Origin: Flavobacterium sp. 1355
GTDB taxonomy: Bacteria > Bacteroidota > Bacteroidia > Flavobacteriales > Flavobacteriaceae
Length of the DNA stretch: 64,000 nucleotides
Direction of reading: 5' to 3'
Assembly (NCBI RefSeq): GCF_017833415.1
Contig: NZ_JAFICC010000016.1
Coordinates: 51,749-115,748 of the forward strand
This document shows, piece by piece, positions 35,096 to 45,130 of this stretch (the first letter of the stretch is position 1; every line of letters starts with the position of its first letter). The notes under the pieces are model-generated. The model had not been told where the DNA came from and did not search any database. It was given only the letters and a program-made list of their open reading frames with translations. The position numbers were made by a program, and so were the translations under genes.

Positions 35096-36221
35096 CCTGA
35101 TATTTTAATTTATTGACAACAGGATTGGCATACATTGACAAAAACCCTTGTCTCGTAACAGGATTATCGCTGCCAATACGCATTTCTAAACGACGCTCAA
35201 ACAGCGATTTTTCATTTTCTTTATATAAATGCGAAAATTTATCGGTTTCGTTTAGAATATCGTAAGCAATAAAATTTGTTGGCCATAACTGATAATTCTT
35301 CAAAATACTATCATCAATTACCTGTGCCAAAGCCTGAACTTGTTTGTTGGTATTGTCATTTTCTGCTACAATCTGATCAATTTCTGTATCCAGAACATCT
35401 CCGACAGATATATGTATTCTTTTTTTAGTTCCCATGATACCACTCAAAATGGTCATGAAATCTTCATTTTTTTCTTTTATATAAATCTCATTGTTTGCTT
35501 CTGCCATCAATTGCGGCATTTTGAGAACATCTGTAGGATCGTATTCATACGAAATAGATACCGGAACGATTTTTAATTTCTTAAAATAATCCATTAGATT
35601 GGCTTCATCAGATCCCATTCCGATCATTTTAAGCACACCCGGATTGGTTTCGTCGTTTCCATCTTTGGTACGGCCTTCTCTTTGTGCAATCCAAACCGAT
35701 CTGTTTTCGCGAAGCAATAACTGCCCCATATATTCGGACAATAGTTTAGAACTCTGCAACATTTCTCTTGGTGTCAACCCTCTCAAAACCAAAAAGTTTC
35801 TGTTTAGTTTTGCCAAAGTACTCAAAAATGCTTTTTTTACCAGATTATCACCAATTGCCGATGCCGTCATGACCAAGCCATGTTCAAACAAAGAAACGTT
35901 TAATAAGGTCGTATCTAATAGAATATCTCTGTGATTGGATATAAAAAGGTAGGAAGTATTTTTCTCCAGTTTATCAAAACCTGAGGTTGTAAGCCCTTCA
36001 GAACTTCTTTCCAGGACTTTTTGAATGGTATTATAAATAAAATTGCATTGAAAATCACGAATAGAGTGTGTTTTCTTAAGCTGATCTTTCCAAACTTCGT
36101 CTTCTAATTCCGGAAAAGTAAAGTTCATCATGGCTTTCATCATCGGATGATTGACTACATTATGAAGTGCTTCATTTATTTCGGTGTCATAAAACGGTCT
36201 AATAGCATCAAATTTCTGCAT
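35085..36221 (-). CDS. 1-acyl-sn-glycerol-3-phosphate acyltransferase-like protein
   Basis: The 378-residue protein carries the acyltransferase block LFISNHRDILLDTTLL near residues 92-107, with the catalytic His and Asp. IAQREGRTKDGND near residue 180 corresponds to the phosphate-binding block. It would transfer acyl chains in phospholipid or related lipid synthesis at the inner membrane. It overlaps ansA, a pairing that recurs in flavobacteria as I recall. Confidence 0.85.
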   Translation of the reverse strand: MQKFDAIRPFYDTEINEALHNVVNHPMMKAMMNFTFPELEDEVWKDQLKKTHSIRDFQCNFIYNTIQKVLERSSEGLTTSGFDKLEKNTSYLFISNHRDILLDTTLLNVSLFEHGLVMTASAIGDNLVKKAFLSTLAKLNRNFLVLRGLTPREMLQSSKLLSEYMGQLLLRENRSVWIAQREGRTKDGNDETNPGVLKMIGMGSDEANLMDYFKKLKIVPVSISYEYDPTDVLKMPQLMAEANNEIYIKEKNEDFMTILSGIMGTKKRIHISVGDVLDTEIDQIVAENDNTNKQVQALAQVIDDSILKNYQLWPTNFIAYDILNETDKFSHLYKENEKSLFERRLEMRIGSDNPVTRQGFLSMYANPVVNKLKYQDVV

Positions 36222-36285
36222 TATTTTTTATTTATTTAGGTGGGCAAAAGAACAAAAAAAAAACCAAATTAAAGTAACGATTTCG

Positions 36286-37071
36286 TTAAATACCAAAAAC
36301 GTCTTTTGAGTTTTGTGTTGTAATTGCTGCTATTTCTTCTTCAGAAACATTATATATATCAGCCAGTTTTGCAATCACATTCACCAAATAACTACTCTCG
36401 TTTCTCTTTCCTCTATACGGAATTGGCGCTAAATAAGGCGAATCTGTCTCCAAAACAATGTGTTTTAAATCGATTTGGTTCATGAACTGATCGATCTTTC
36501 CGTTTTTAAAAGTTACTACTCCTCCTATGCCTAATTTCATTTTATAGGAAATTGCCTGCTGTGCTTGTATTAAAGTTCCGGAAAAACAATGAAAAATCCC
36601 AAATAAATCTTCAGATTTTTCTTCTTCAAGGATTTCAAAAATTTCATCAAAAGCTTCACGGCAATGAATTACGATTGGCAATTTGTATTGTTTTGCCAAT
36701 TGTATTTGTTTTCTAAAGGCTATTTGCTGTTCTTTAAGATGCGTTTTATCCCAATACAAATCAATTCCGATTTCTCCGACGGCGTAGAATTTTCTTTTGG
36801 CCAATTCGGTTTCAACATGTTTTAATTCCTCCAGATAATTATCTTTCACGTAAGTGGGATGCAAACCCATCATTAAAAAGATATTTTCCGGATAATTTTT
36901 TTCTAAATCATACATTGACTGCGTTGCGGCGGCATCTATTGCAGGAATAAAAAAACGTGTGATTCCGGCATCGATAGCACGCTGAATCATTTCGTCACGG
37001 TCCTGATCAAATTCTTCTGAATATAAATGAGTGTGTGTGTCTGTAATAATTGTTGTTGAATTCAATGGCAT
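36286..37071 (-). CDS. TatD-family metal-dependent hydrolase
   Basis: The 261-residue cytoplasmic enzyme has the metal-binding motifs ITDTHTHLYSEEFD, YAVGEIGIDLYWD, LPIVIHCREAFDE and VLETDSPYLAP of TatD DNases/deoxyribonucleases. The start at 37071 is chosen because the family begins with the DTHTH motif. A start at 37143 would add a hydrophobic stretch encoded by repeat-like DNA. Confidence 0.93.
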   Translation of the reverse strand: MPLNSTTIITDTHTHLYSEEFDQDRDEMIQRAIDAGITRFFIPAIDAAATQSMYDLEKNYPENIFLMMGLHPTYVKDNYLEELKHVETELAKRKFYAVGEIGIDLYWDKTHLKEQQIAFRKQIQLAKQYKLPIVIHCREAFDEIFEILEEEKSEDLFGIFHCFSGTLIQAQQAISYKMKLGIGGVVTFKNGKIDQFMNQIDLKHIVLETDSPYLAPIPYRGKRNESSYLVNVIAKLADIYNVSEEEIAAITTQNSKDVFGI

Positions 37072-37131
37072 AATTTTAAAAAGCAAAATTACGACAATAA
37101 TAAAAACTTTCCCAATCCTGACGAAATGGGA

Positions 37132-37180
37132 CGCGGATGGCACGGATTCACTTCGTGAAAGCGCGGATGAACGCGGATTT
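37132..37180. repeat. CGCGGAT-type dispersed intergenic repeat
   Basis: CGCGGATGGCACGGATTCAC and GCGCGGATGAACGCGGATTT surround a small palindrome (TTCACTTCGTGAA). It matches the CGCGGAT words at 3254-3390 and lies between the TatD gene and a terminator. Confidence 0.5.
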
Positions 37181-37242
37181 TTGATACAATCTTGTCATTG
37201 TGACGGAGGAAGGATCACACACGTACACATTGCGATTAAATA

Positions 37243-37278
37243 AAAAACGAGGCGTCTCTTGCGAAATTCCTCGTTTTT
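37243..37278 (-). terminator. Terminator of the sigma/anti-sigma operon
   Basis: A 10-bp stem (37243-37252 and 37269-37278) flanked by A and T runs sits about 20 bases downstream of the anti-sigma gene. Confidence 0.7.
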
Positions 37279-37298
37279 ATTATTTCAAAACTTATGCA

Positions 37299-38024
37299 TC
37301 ATTCCAATTCTTTTAATAATACCTGAACTTCAACATAATCCTCATAATCTTCCGGAATAGTTAGCAGGATTTCTTTACAGCCAATATAGTTTTTTTGTTT
37401 CAGCCTGGTAAGGGCAAGATTCCATGTTGCTTTGTCTTTATAAACAGATGTTCCTGATCTAAGTTCCTGAAAAACAATTGCTGCTTTTTTTGTTTTGTTT
37501 GCTTCTAACAAAGAGATTCCGTAAAAATATTGAATCTCGGGTGTTTTTGTCTGCTTTAGAATTTTCTCAAAAAGCGGAACTGCTTCTTTATAACGTTTTT
37601 CATTAAAAGCTGTTTCAGCTTGTTTCAAAGTGGCATTTTCTATACTTCTCTCTGTAAAATAAGCCTGTTCGTGCTGATTAAAATCTTCATATACGGGTTT
37701 TTGCATATAATTAAAGAAAAACAGACCAACCAAAACCACAATAGAAGCTGCAACCGCATAATTCCATGGTTTAAAGGCAATTACTTTTGAGCTTTCCTTA
37801 TTAAAATGTTTATTGGCAATTTTAGTCAAATTTTCTTCAAACGCTTCCCTTTCTGCTGCAATTCCGAATTTATTCTCCAATTGGGAATGTGCTATTTTGA
37901 AAGAGGCAAATTCTGATGCAAATTCCTCATTTTCGGATACTTGTTTTTCAAAATTCGACTTTTCCTCAGCATTCATTTCATTCTGAAGATATTGATCAAA
38001 TAATATATAGCGCTCTTCGTTCAT
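37299..38024 (-). CDS. Putative membrane anti-sigma factor with TPR-like periplasmic part
   Basis: The 241-residue protein has an N-terminal cytoplasmic part (LFDQYLQNEMNAEEKSNFEK), a pattern seen in Bacteroidota anti-sigma factors. One membrane helix follows near residues 88-108 (AVAASIVVLVGLFFFNYM), and a C-terminal helical region resembles TPRs (FNEKRYKEAVPLFEKIL). It starts two bases past the sigma gene stop codon. The role as anti-sigma factor follows from this pairing. Confidence 0.75.
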   Translation of the reverse strand: MNEERYILFDQYLQNEMNAEEKSNFEKQVSENEEFASEFASFKIAHSQLENKFGIAAEREAFEENLTKIANKHFNKESSKVIAFKPWNYAVAASIVVLVGLFFFNYMQKPVYEDFNQHEQAYFTERSIENATLKQAETAFNEKRYKEAVPLFEKILKQTKTPEIQYFYGISLLEANKTKKAAIVFQELRSGTSVYKDKATWNLALTRLKQKNYIGCKEILLTIPEDYEDYVEVQVLLKELE

Positions 38025-38026
38025 GA

Positions 38027-38611
38027 CTAATTATTTTTTAAGGATTTAAAATTTTTAGCTTCCTGAATCCATTGTGTTAACTGACCAACGCATAACGATT
38101 TCTTTTTACGAACATAACCGTATGTAACATTTAGTTTTTCAGCAACTTCCTCCATAGATTTAATTGTAAAACTCAACTTTAATAATTCCTGGCATTTGTC
38201 TCCCAATTTCTGAAACATGGCATCAAAAAGCTGTTGTTTTTCATCAAATTCTTCGGTGGACTCCACCAATTTAGGATCACATTCACTTATAGATCCCGCA
38301 TCTTCGTGAATTGTTACCCCTTTATTTGATGTTTTTTTCAATTCATTGAGCCATTTTCTTTTACATAACAAGAAAAAATAAGCGTCAAACGGACATGTTA
38401 ATTGTAGTGTATTGGCTTTTGCCTGATTAAAAAGCAATATCAAAATCTCCTGAACCACATCTTGCGCCTGATCCTGGTTGCCGGAATTATTTCTAATATA
38501 AAAAACAACTTTTGGAACAAACTTCTTATAGATCTCCTGAATTATTGCGGAGTTATTTGCAGCGAGTCCTTCAATATATTTTTGGTCGGAATGAATTTTA
38601 ATCTTGGCCAT
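38027..38611 (-). CDS. ECF-type RNA polymerase sigma factor
   Basis: The 194-residue protein has a region-2-like part (KFVPKVVFYIRNNSGNQDQA, then QDVVQEILILLF) and a region-4-like HTH near the C-terminus (LKLSFTIKSMEEVAEKLNVT, then YGYVRKKK). It would steer RNA polymerase to a small regulon. The divergent 38.7-45.5 kb cluster of envelope proteins and proteases is the nearest candidate; that link is inferred. Confidence 0.87.
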   Translation of the reverse strand: MAKIKIHSDQKYIEGLAANNSAIIQEIYKKFVPKVVFYIRNNSGNQDQAQDVVQEILILLFNQAKANTLQLTCPFDAYFFLLCKRKWLNELKKTSNKGVTIHEDAGSISECDPKLVESTEEFDEKQQLFDAMFQKLGDKCQELLKLSFTIKSMEEVAEKLNVTYGYVRKKKSLCVGQLTQWIQEAKNFKSLKNN

Positions 38612-38741
38612 AAAACAGCATTTTAAAACACTAATCTATAAAGATATTAAAATATTTTTCTATTTGAGGGGTAACAATTATAAAATCAGGTTGATATAAC
38701 GAAGTAAGAATCTTTTAGAATAATCCAAAAAATTAAGAAAA

Positions 38742-39041
38742 ATGGAAAGTTATCAACTCATAAACGAAAAAAATCTTGATCGGTTTTACAAAATGCTTTC
38801 TGCCAAAGAACGTAATGGTTTTGTCATTATCGAACATAATGAAAAATTGCCTTACGCGGTTTTATCAAAAGAAAAAAAAGAAATAAATCATCCTTTTCAT
38901 TTATTCCTTACCATGATGACTTTAGGATTTTGGGCTATAATCTGGGTCTATTTTATTGTTTCGCTTTCGCGGAAAAATGACATCCTCGTTGCATTGGATG
39001 AAGACGGAAATGTCTTTGAAGAAAAGTGCCTTTCAAAATAA
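38742..39041 (+). CDS. Small membrane protein, hypothetical
   Basis: The 99-residue protein has a charged N-terminal part of about 50 residues and one long hydrophobic segment (HLFLTMMTLGFWAIIWVYFI). A short acidic tail follows. No family is recognised. It is the first gene of the rightward cluster opposite the sigma factor, 130 bases away. Confidence 0.7.
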   Translation: MESYQLINEKNLDRFYKMLSAKERNGFVIIEHNEKLPYAVLSKEKKEINHPFHLFLTMMTLGFWAIIWVYFIVSLSRKNDILVALDEDGNVFEEKCLSK

Positions 39042-39174
39042 AATCAAAAAAAATAAAAAGAAGGGTAACAAATTTTGACCGCAATTGATTTCTTCATATA
39101 AATCAAAATAAAACAGGGTAACAATTCTCCTGCCATAAGTATCTATTATTAAATAACTATTAAAACTGAATATC

Positions 39175-40161
39175 ATGAAAACAAACTTTAAAACAATCGG
39201 ACTTTTATTATTCGCTATAACGACATTCGTAAGCTGCGACAACAGCGATGGCGACGATACTAATGTAATCTTGCCTCCAACTTCAGGCGCTTTTAAAAGT
39301 ATCAACGAAAAAGGAGTTAAAAGAAATACGCAAAATTTTACAATTACTGCAGGAAATGGTGTAGTTACGTTTACTTCTGCAAAAGGAGTAAAAGTAAACA
39401 TCAACGGTGATTGTTTAACCAAAAACGGTAATGCGGTAACAGGAGCTGTAGATATCGAATATATCGAACTTTTTGACAAAGGAAATATGTTGGTTACCAA
39501 CAAACCTACGATGGGGATAACTCCAGACGGTAAGAAAAATTTATTAATTTCTGGTGGTGAATTCTTCATTAAGGCTACTCAGGGTGGTGTTGCACTTCAA
39601 ACCTCCTGTTCGATGACCATGCTTGTTCCTGCAGATTTAACAGATGGCGTAGACAATACCATGACATTATGGGCTGGTGCAATCGACGAGCAGGGTGAAC
39701 TAGCCTGGAGAGAGGTTAAAGAAGGTGGTGATGGTGCCAACGGAAAAGGCGGAGTTCAGGGTGAAGGAACCAATTACTACGTAACTTTTGGAAATTTTGG
39801 ATGGACAAATGTGGATCGTTTTTACAGTGATCCAAGACCAAAAACGACAATTCTTGCAGATGTTCCTGATGGATATGATAATAACAACAGTGCAGTTTAC
39901 TTGTCTTATGATGGTGAAGGTACTAATGCACTTGCTAAACTGGACACGTATACAGCAGCCGGATTATTCAGCGAACATTACGGACAAATTCCGATCGGAC
40001 TGGCTTGTCATGTGATTTTTGTAACCGAAGACAATGGTCAATGGCGTTATGCAATAAAAGGGGTGACAGTTGCTGCAAACGATGTTTATACTTTCACGCT
40101 TGCCGAAACAACAACCGGTACAGAAGCACAACTGGTAGCTGCAATCAATGCTATTCAATAA
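39175..40161 (+). CDS. Hypothetical lipoprotein of the sigma-linked cluster
   Basis: The 328-residue protein has a lipobox (ITTFVSCDNSDGDD) followed by an acidic linker. The mature part looks beta-rich: NFTITAGNGVVTFTSAKGVK, GAVDIEYIELFDKGNMLVTN and ALQTSCSMTMLVPADL. It resembles surface-exposed Bacteroidota lipoproteins but I cannot name the family. A hairpin terminator lies 17 bases after its stop codon. Confidence 0.75.
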   Translation: MKTNFKTIGLLLFAITTFVSCDNSDGDDTNVILPPTSGAFKSINEKGVKRNTQNFTITAGNGVVTFTSAKGVKVNINGDCLTKNGNAVTGAVDIEYIELFDKGNMLVTNKPTMGITPDGKKNLLISGGEFFIKATQGGVALQTSCSMTMLVPADLTDGVDNTMTLWAGAIDEQGELAWREVKEGGDGANGKGGVQGEGTNYYVTFGNFGWTNVDRFYSDPRPKTTILADVPDGYDNNNSAVYLSYDGEGTNALAKLDTYTAAGLFSEHYGQIPIGLACHVIFVTEDNGQWRYAIKGVTVAANDVYTFTLAETTTGTEAQLVAAINAIQ

Positions 40162-40177
40162 CTTACAAATACTTTTT

Positions 40178-40212
40178 AAAAGAAAGTGGTGATTTGCTCA
40201 TCACTTTCTTTT
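40178..40212 (+). terminator. Terminator after the cluster lipoprotein gene
   Basis: An 11-bp stem (40178-40188, 40202-40212) encloses a 13-base loop. The right arm ends in TTTT. Confidence 0.65.
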
Positions 40213-40342
40213 ACATTTAATCCAGTTTTAAAATTAACTCTGATGATTTTCAGAAGCTAATCCTGCTATCCGTTGCAATCTTTTCTGCCGAACCCCGGCA
40301 AAAAAGGATTTACACTACTATCAGGGCTAAAAACCTCTAGTT

Positions 40343-42295
40343 ATGAAACCACTATCATCTATTCTCTTTATTCTTTTTTCTATATTCTCTTTCGCGCAAA
40401 CCAAAGTAAAAGACACCATAACCCGAAGAGCCAATATTATTTACAATCAAAACGGAAATCAGGTTAATTATAAACCTGAAACACCACCTTTAATTCCGAT
40501 TGCGGGTGCTCCAAAACCAAGTTATTCTTATCTATGGGAACTTGGCGACGGACATTACAGCAAAGAAGCAGAGCCAAAACATGTTTATAAAAACAAAGGG
40601 ACTTATACTGCCAGACTCGCTGTAACCAACAATTATGACAACGGAAAACCTCCTGCAACACGTCCGAAAAAAGTAGCTGTAAATGATATTACTGATACAA
40701 ATTATAAAGATATTGCGTCGATTGCAGACCAAAACGGATTTGCAATCTTAAAAAACTGTGATCCAATTCCAGAACAGGAAATGGTAGTTGTAGTAGGTTA
40801 TCAGAATTTGGAAAATTATGTTTCCAGCGGAAAACTATATCTTTTTTATAATGAGAAACAATTCAAAAACAACAATTTTGAATTGGTCGATTTCAGGACT
40901 TACGCCAGCGAACGCGAAATAAAAGAAAATACAGTCGCTTCTGTTCATGATCTTGATGATTCTAAAGATTATCTGGCTTCTGCCGAAAACACAATCAAAC
41001 TTAAAAAATACAAAAACCCAACAACCGAAGAAGATCTTGATGCTTCTTTATTAGACGCTAATAAAATATATCATAATGTTTCTGTTTTAGAATTTGATGA
41101 TGCTAACCCGGGAGAAACACGTAATGTCTTTTATACGTTTAAAACTACTCCTGAAATGATCAAAGATACCAGCGCAACAGTTACCATGAGAGGAATTTTT
41201 GTACCGAACAGAAGTTATAAAAACCACAAAATAAAAAATCTGGAGATGGAAATTGTAACTTCTCATGACCCAAATAAAATGGGCTCTAACGGAAGTTTTA
41301 TGAATTACAGACTGGTGCGTTTTAAAAGAGTTAATTTTAAAACACGTTTCCAAAATAATGGTGAAGGCCCGGCGAGAATGATTCGTCTGGAAACTGATAT
41401 TCCGGATATGTTTGACAAAAAAACTTTCAGGATAGAAAGTATGTATCCCGAATGTCCGATTTGTCCCAAAGACGAAGTTCCTACGACGAGCTGCCTGGAT
41501 ACTATCATTAAACAAAAACAGATTTTCTTTACTTTCAAAAACATTTATCTGCCCGGAAGTGAACAAAAAAATGTACATGAAAAAGATTCTACAAAAGGTT
41601 TTGTAAAATATTCGATGAAGTTTGCAGAAGATTTTCATAAAGTAAAAACCAGAAGCCGGACCGCGATTATTTTTGATAAAAACGAACCTATAATTACCAA
41701 CTACGCCACTACCCGATTTTTGCCCGGAATTTCGATTGGTGTAAAAGCGGGTTATAATTTGTATCCCGATTTAGAAAAATCGACAAGTTATTTTGTGGGC
41801 GCGACGATTTCGCCTTTTAAATCATATCGCTTTTATTGGCAGGCAGAATGGGTCAATGCGTTAAACAAATATGATAGTGCTATTAATGTCGAAAGTGTAG
41901 TAAATACAAACGCAAACGGAGTAAGACAATTGGTACGCACGACTACGGCAACTGAAAATAAAAATATCAATTGGGAAGTTCCGATTTTGATTCGGTATAA
42001 CATTAATAATTATATCGGAATTGGTGCCGGCATTCAGGCGAATATAAATGTCTCTGAAGAACAAAATCAGGACATAAAAATTGAGACTTTTGAGGGTGAG
42101 AAAGAAAGTTTTCTCATCAGCACAACAACAGCAGACAATAAAGTAAAAAACTCTTTTGCTGATTTTAAAACAGGTCTTTTGTTCGATTTAACTGCAGGTT
42201 TTGCGCGAATTGGCCCAAGTTTGGGTGCACGCTATGTAATTAACTTTGAACAGAATTTTAATTATTTTCAGTTTTATGGGATTTGGAAGTTTTAG
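40343..42295 (+). CDS. Exported PKD-domain protein with possible C-terminal barrel
   Basis: The 650-residue protein has a signal peptide (SSILFILFSIFSFAQT). A PKD domain follows at about 55-110, seen in YLWELGDGHYSKEAEPKHVY and KGTYTARLAVTNN. A middle beta region of unknown type contains a Cys cluster near residue 373 (YPECPICPKDEVPTTSC). The C-terminal 190 residues alternate like an outer-membrane barrel (GISIGVKAGYNLYPDLEKS, YRFYWQAEWVNALNK). It is probably located at the outer membrane or surface. No specific function can be read. Confidence 0.75.
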   Translation: MKPLSSILFILFSIFSFAQTKVKDTITRRANIIYNQNGNQVNYKPETPPLIPIAGAPKPSYSYLWELGDGHYSKEAEPKHVYKNKGTYTARLAVTNNYDNGKPPATRPKKVAVNDITDTNYKDIASIADQNGFAILKNCDPIPEQEMVVVVGYQNLENYVSSGKLYLFYNEKQFKNNNFELVDFRTYASEREIKENTVASVHDLDDSKDYLASAENTIKLKKYKNPTTEEDLDASLLDANKIYHNVSVLEFDDANPGETRNVFYTFKTTPEMIKDTSATVTMRGIFVPNRSYKNHKIKNLEMEIVTSHDPNKMGSNGSFMNYRLVRFKRVNFKTRFQNNGEGPARMIRLETDIPDMFDKKTFRIESMYPECPICPKDEVPTTSCLDTIIKQKQIFFTFKNIYLPGSEQKNVHEKDSTKGFVKYSMKFAEDFHKVKTRSRTAIIFDKNEPIITNYATTRFLPGISIGVKAGYNLYPDLEKSTSYFVGATISPFKSYRFYWQAEWVNALNKYDSAINVESVVNTNANGVRQLVRTTTATENKNINWEVPILIRYNINNYIGIGAGIQANINVSEEQNQDIKIETFEGEKESFLISTTTADNKVKNSFADFKTGLLFDLTAGFARIGPSLGARYVINFEQNFNYFQFYGIWKF

Positions 42296-42303
42296 TAGCA
42301 ATA

Positions 42304-42451
42304 CCACAGAGATACACAGAGATTGGAAGATATTTTTTTTTGCCACGAATTACACGAATTTTCACGAATTAATTTTAAATACTGCGTTCAGCTTTGCTAA
42401 TTTGTGAAAATTCGTGTAATTCGTGGCAACCTTTTCTGCGAATCTCTGTGG
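42304..42451. repeat. Nested perfect inverted repeat between the PKD and CHAT genes
   Basis: Outer arms of 10 bp (CCACAGAGAT at 42304-42313, ATCTCTGTGG at 42442-42451) enclose inner perfect arms of 26 bp (42340-42365 and 42404-42429). The inner arms contain TTGCCACGAATTACACGAAT. The sequence TTGCCACGAATTTCACTAATT near 31660 is a diverged half copy. There is no coding potential; it forms a long RNA hairpin between two co-directional genes. Confidence 0.8.
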
Positions 42452-42466
42452 AATAAATAATCATTT

Positions 42467-45130
42467 ATGAAAAAACTATATTGCTTTATTTTCACCTTCT
42501 TTACTCTGATTCTTTTCGGACAGAAATCTGTTTCTTTAGAAGATAAAATATATAATGCAATTGATGTTTTTGTCGCTCATCCTTCCGCGAAAGCGTTGCA
42601 AAATTTAACGAATACGGAAGCTGATTTCTGGAGGAATTCAAAACCGAAAACCAAAGATGAATTGTTGGCAATTGTCGTTTTAAACTGCAATAAAGCGTAT
42701 TACGAAAATCAGTTTGGGCAAACCGAAAAAGCGATTTCAAGCTACGAAAAAGCCTGGCAGATTTACCAGAAAAATAAACTTTCTAATTACGATATTATAG
42801 AATTTTGTCTGAAACCTTTGGGCAATTTATATACGGTCCTGGGCGATTATGATAGCGCCGAAAACACGATTAAGCAGTATTTTTTTATTGTAAATACCTT
42901 CAAAAATTATCCTGACACACCAAAACAAAAATTTGCTGCAATTTTGAATTTATCAAATGTTTATCAGAGTTCTGGCAAAATTTCCCTTGCGATTGAATTG
43001 TTAGAAAATACTTTAAAAACAGAGAAACTATCGAATTCGCAGAAAGGAATTTTATTGAATAATTTGGGGAATAGTTATTTATTAAGTTCTACAAGAAATT
43101 TGATGCGCCCTGAAATTCATCATAAAACTCAAAATGCTTTTGAATCAGCCGTTATTTATCTGAAAAACGAAAACGATCAATTGGAGACTTTATCGAATTC
43201 TTATCGTAATCTGGCAACGCTAAACCGTCAAAGGGAAAAATTTGAACTTGCAAATTCTTATTTAAACAAGGCAGAAAAACTGTTTTTTAGAACTACAAAT
43301 CAACAGCCACGAAAAATCGCTAAAATATATTATGAAAAAGCTTTATTGTTTTTTGATGAACAAAAGTATGATGAGAGTACCAAACAGATTTCAGCAGTTT
43401 TTAAAACTTTGATTCCTGATTACAATTCAAAAAATATACTGCCAGACCAAGATCAATTATATGCAGAAACTGTTTTGATTGATGCACTCGATTTGCAAGC
43501 AGAAATTCTGCAGCTTAAACATCCCAAAAAAGCATTAAAAGCTTTTGAACTTTCCTTTTATATTGAAGATCTATTAATGAATTCACTGGTTTACGAAAAT
43601 TCAAAAATCCTGATGCAGTTGCGATCACGAAATCGTACCGAAAGGTGTATTTCAATTTATGATGAGTTTTTTCAAAATGAGGGCAAAACTCAATATCTGG
43701 AAGAAGCTTTTCGATTATCTGAAAGGACAAAATCGGGAATATTAAAAGGCTATCGTTCAAATATTAAAAATGCTTCTGCAAAAGAAAAACTGCTTTTACA
43801 AGAACTTCAAAACTTAAGTAATGCTATTTTAAAAGAACAGCAAAAAGGTGATTCGGCGAATATTTCAGAAATAAACAGGTTTATAAAAAAGCAGCACGAA
43901 ATAATGATTTCGTTGAAAAAAGTGCAATCTAAAAATGCAGATTATATTCCCGAAAATTTTGATTTAAAAGCTTTATTTTCAAAACTGGAAAATGATAAAG
44001 CTATCATGGTTTATTATTTTATGGGTGAGAAAAATTTATTTTATTTCATCTTGCAAAATGACAAAATTAATCTCCTCCATATTAATATTACAGATACTGC
44101 CATTCCTAAAATTGCACAGTTTATAGATTATTTCAATTCTGCAGATGCTATTACAAACGATATTTCCGGATATAATAAATACGGGAAAGTGCTTTATGAC
44201 ATGCTGAAATTACCTCAAAACTCAATATACCAAAACCTCATCATAGTTCCAGACGGTATTTTGAATTTCCTGCCTTTTGAAGCTTTGATTACTCAGGAAT
44301 CTTCGACAACAAATTTTGCCAAAATGCATTATTTATTGAATGATTTTAAGATTGCTTATAATACTTCGGCTAGTTTTTATTTGAATTCAAAACGGGTTTC
44401 AAATTCAGATAAAACAGTTTTAGGTATTTTTCCGGTTTTCGAAAAAACGGCTTATGAACTGACTTATTCGAAGAAAGAATTAGAATCTATTCAAAGTTAT
44501 TTTAAAGGAAAATATCTGAAGAATTCAAATGCCAGTTTCTTTAATTTTAAAACTAATGCAAACCAATATTCTATTTTGCATTTAAGTACTCACGCTTCTT
44601 CCGGCGATATTGAAACTCCGGCCAGCATTAAGTTTTATGATCAGGAAGTTTTATATTCTGAATTGTATAATTTGAACATAAATCCTGATTTAGTGGCTCT
44701 AAGTGCCTGTGAAACCGGAATTGGAAAATTGTATAAAGCAGAAGGTGCCATGAGTATTGCAAGAGGTTTTCAGTTTGCGGGCGCGCAGAATTTATTGTTT
44801 TCGCTGTGGAAAGTCAATGATTATACAACATCGGTTTTTATGACTGATTTTTATAAAAACATTAAAAATGATGTTCCGTATTTTGAAGCGAATGCCAATG
44901 CAAAATTGGTTTTTCTAAACGACAAATCGATTCCGAATTCGAAAAAATCACCTTATTATTGGAGTTCTTTTGTGTATTATGGTTCTGTTTCTGCAGAAGA
45001 GAAACCGACAAATTATATCTATTACATCACTAGTTTTTTGATTGTAATTGGTTTATTTTTGGTTTTCAATCATTACAAAAAATGGAAAATCTTCACGAGG
45101 TTCTCAAAAAAGAGAAATACAAGAAAATAA
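42467..45130 (+). CDS. TPR-CHAT caspase-like peptidase with C-terminal membrane helix
   Basis: The 887-residue protein has a signal-like N-terminus, TPR repeats over about residues 90-400, and a CHAT peptidase domain over about 560-830. The catalytic His709 (ILHLSTHASSGD) and Cys748 (LVALSACETGIGKL) are both present, so it should be active. YGSVSA closes the domain, and a membrane helix follows near residues 850-870 (IYYITSFLIVIGLFLVFNH). CHAT proteases cleave specific partner proteins after activation. The next gene, an aspartic protease, overlaps its end by 49 bases. Confidence 0.88.
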   Translation: MKKLYCFIFTFFTLILFGQKSVSLEDKIYNAIDVFVAHPSAKALQNLTNTEADFWRNSKPKTKDELLAIVVLNCNKAYYENQFGQTEKAISSYEKAWQIYQKNKLSNYDIIEFCLKPLGNLYTVLGDYDSAENTIKQYFFIVNTFKNYPDTPKQKFAAILNLSNVYQSSGKISLAIELLENTLKTEKLSNSQKGILLNNLGNSYLLSSTRNLMRPEIHHKTQNAFESAVIYLKNENDQLETLSNSYRNLATLNRQREKFELANSYLNKAEKLFFRTTNQQPRKIAKIYYEKALLFFDEQKYDESTKQISAVFKTLIPDYNSKNILPDQDQLYAETVLIDALDLQAEILQLKHPKKALKAFELSFYIEDLLMNSLVYENSKILMQLRSRNRTERCISIYDEFFQNEGKTQYLEEAFRLSERTKSGILKGYRSNIKNASAKEKLLLQELQNLSNAILKEQQKGDSANISEINRFIKKQHEIMISLKKVQSKNADYIPENFDLKALFSKLENDKAIMVYYFMGEKNLFYFILQNDKINLLHINITDTAIPKIAQFIDYFNSADAITNDISGYNKYGKVLYDMLKLPQNSIYQNLIIVPDGILNFLPFEALITQESSTTNFAKMHYLLNDFKIAYNTSASFYLNSKRVSNSDKTVLGIFPVFEKTAYELTYSKKELESIQSYFKGKYLKNSNASFFNFKTNANQYSILHLSTHASSGDIETPASIKFYDQEVLYSELYNLNINPDLVALSACETGIGKLYKAEGAMSIARGFQFAGAQNLLFSLWKVNDYTTSVFMTDFYKNIKNDVPYFEANANAKLVFLNDKSIPNSKKSPYYWSSFVYYGSVSAEEKPTNYIYYITSFLIVIGLFLVFNHYKKWKIFTRFSKKRNTRK

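Noticed and set aside
36286..37143. TatD protein with an N-terminal membrane segment
   Set aside because: The extension is encoded by DNA next to a repeat; the family starts near the DTHTH motif, which matches the start at 37071.
39033..39569. Minus-strand 178-residue frame
   Set aside because: It is fully antisense to the cluster lipoprotein, which has a signal peptide and lipobox; the antisense product has no recognisable features.
41087..41638. Minus-strand 183-residue frame inside the PKD protein gene
   Set aside because: Antisense shadow; the plus-strand gene has a signal peptide and domain motifs.
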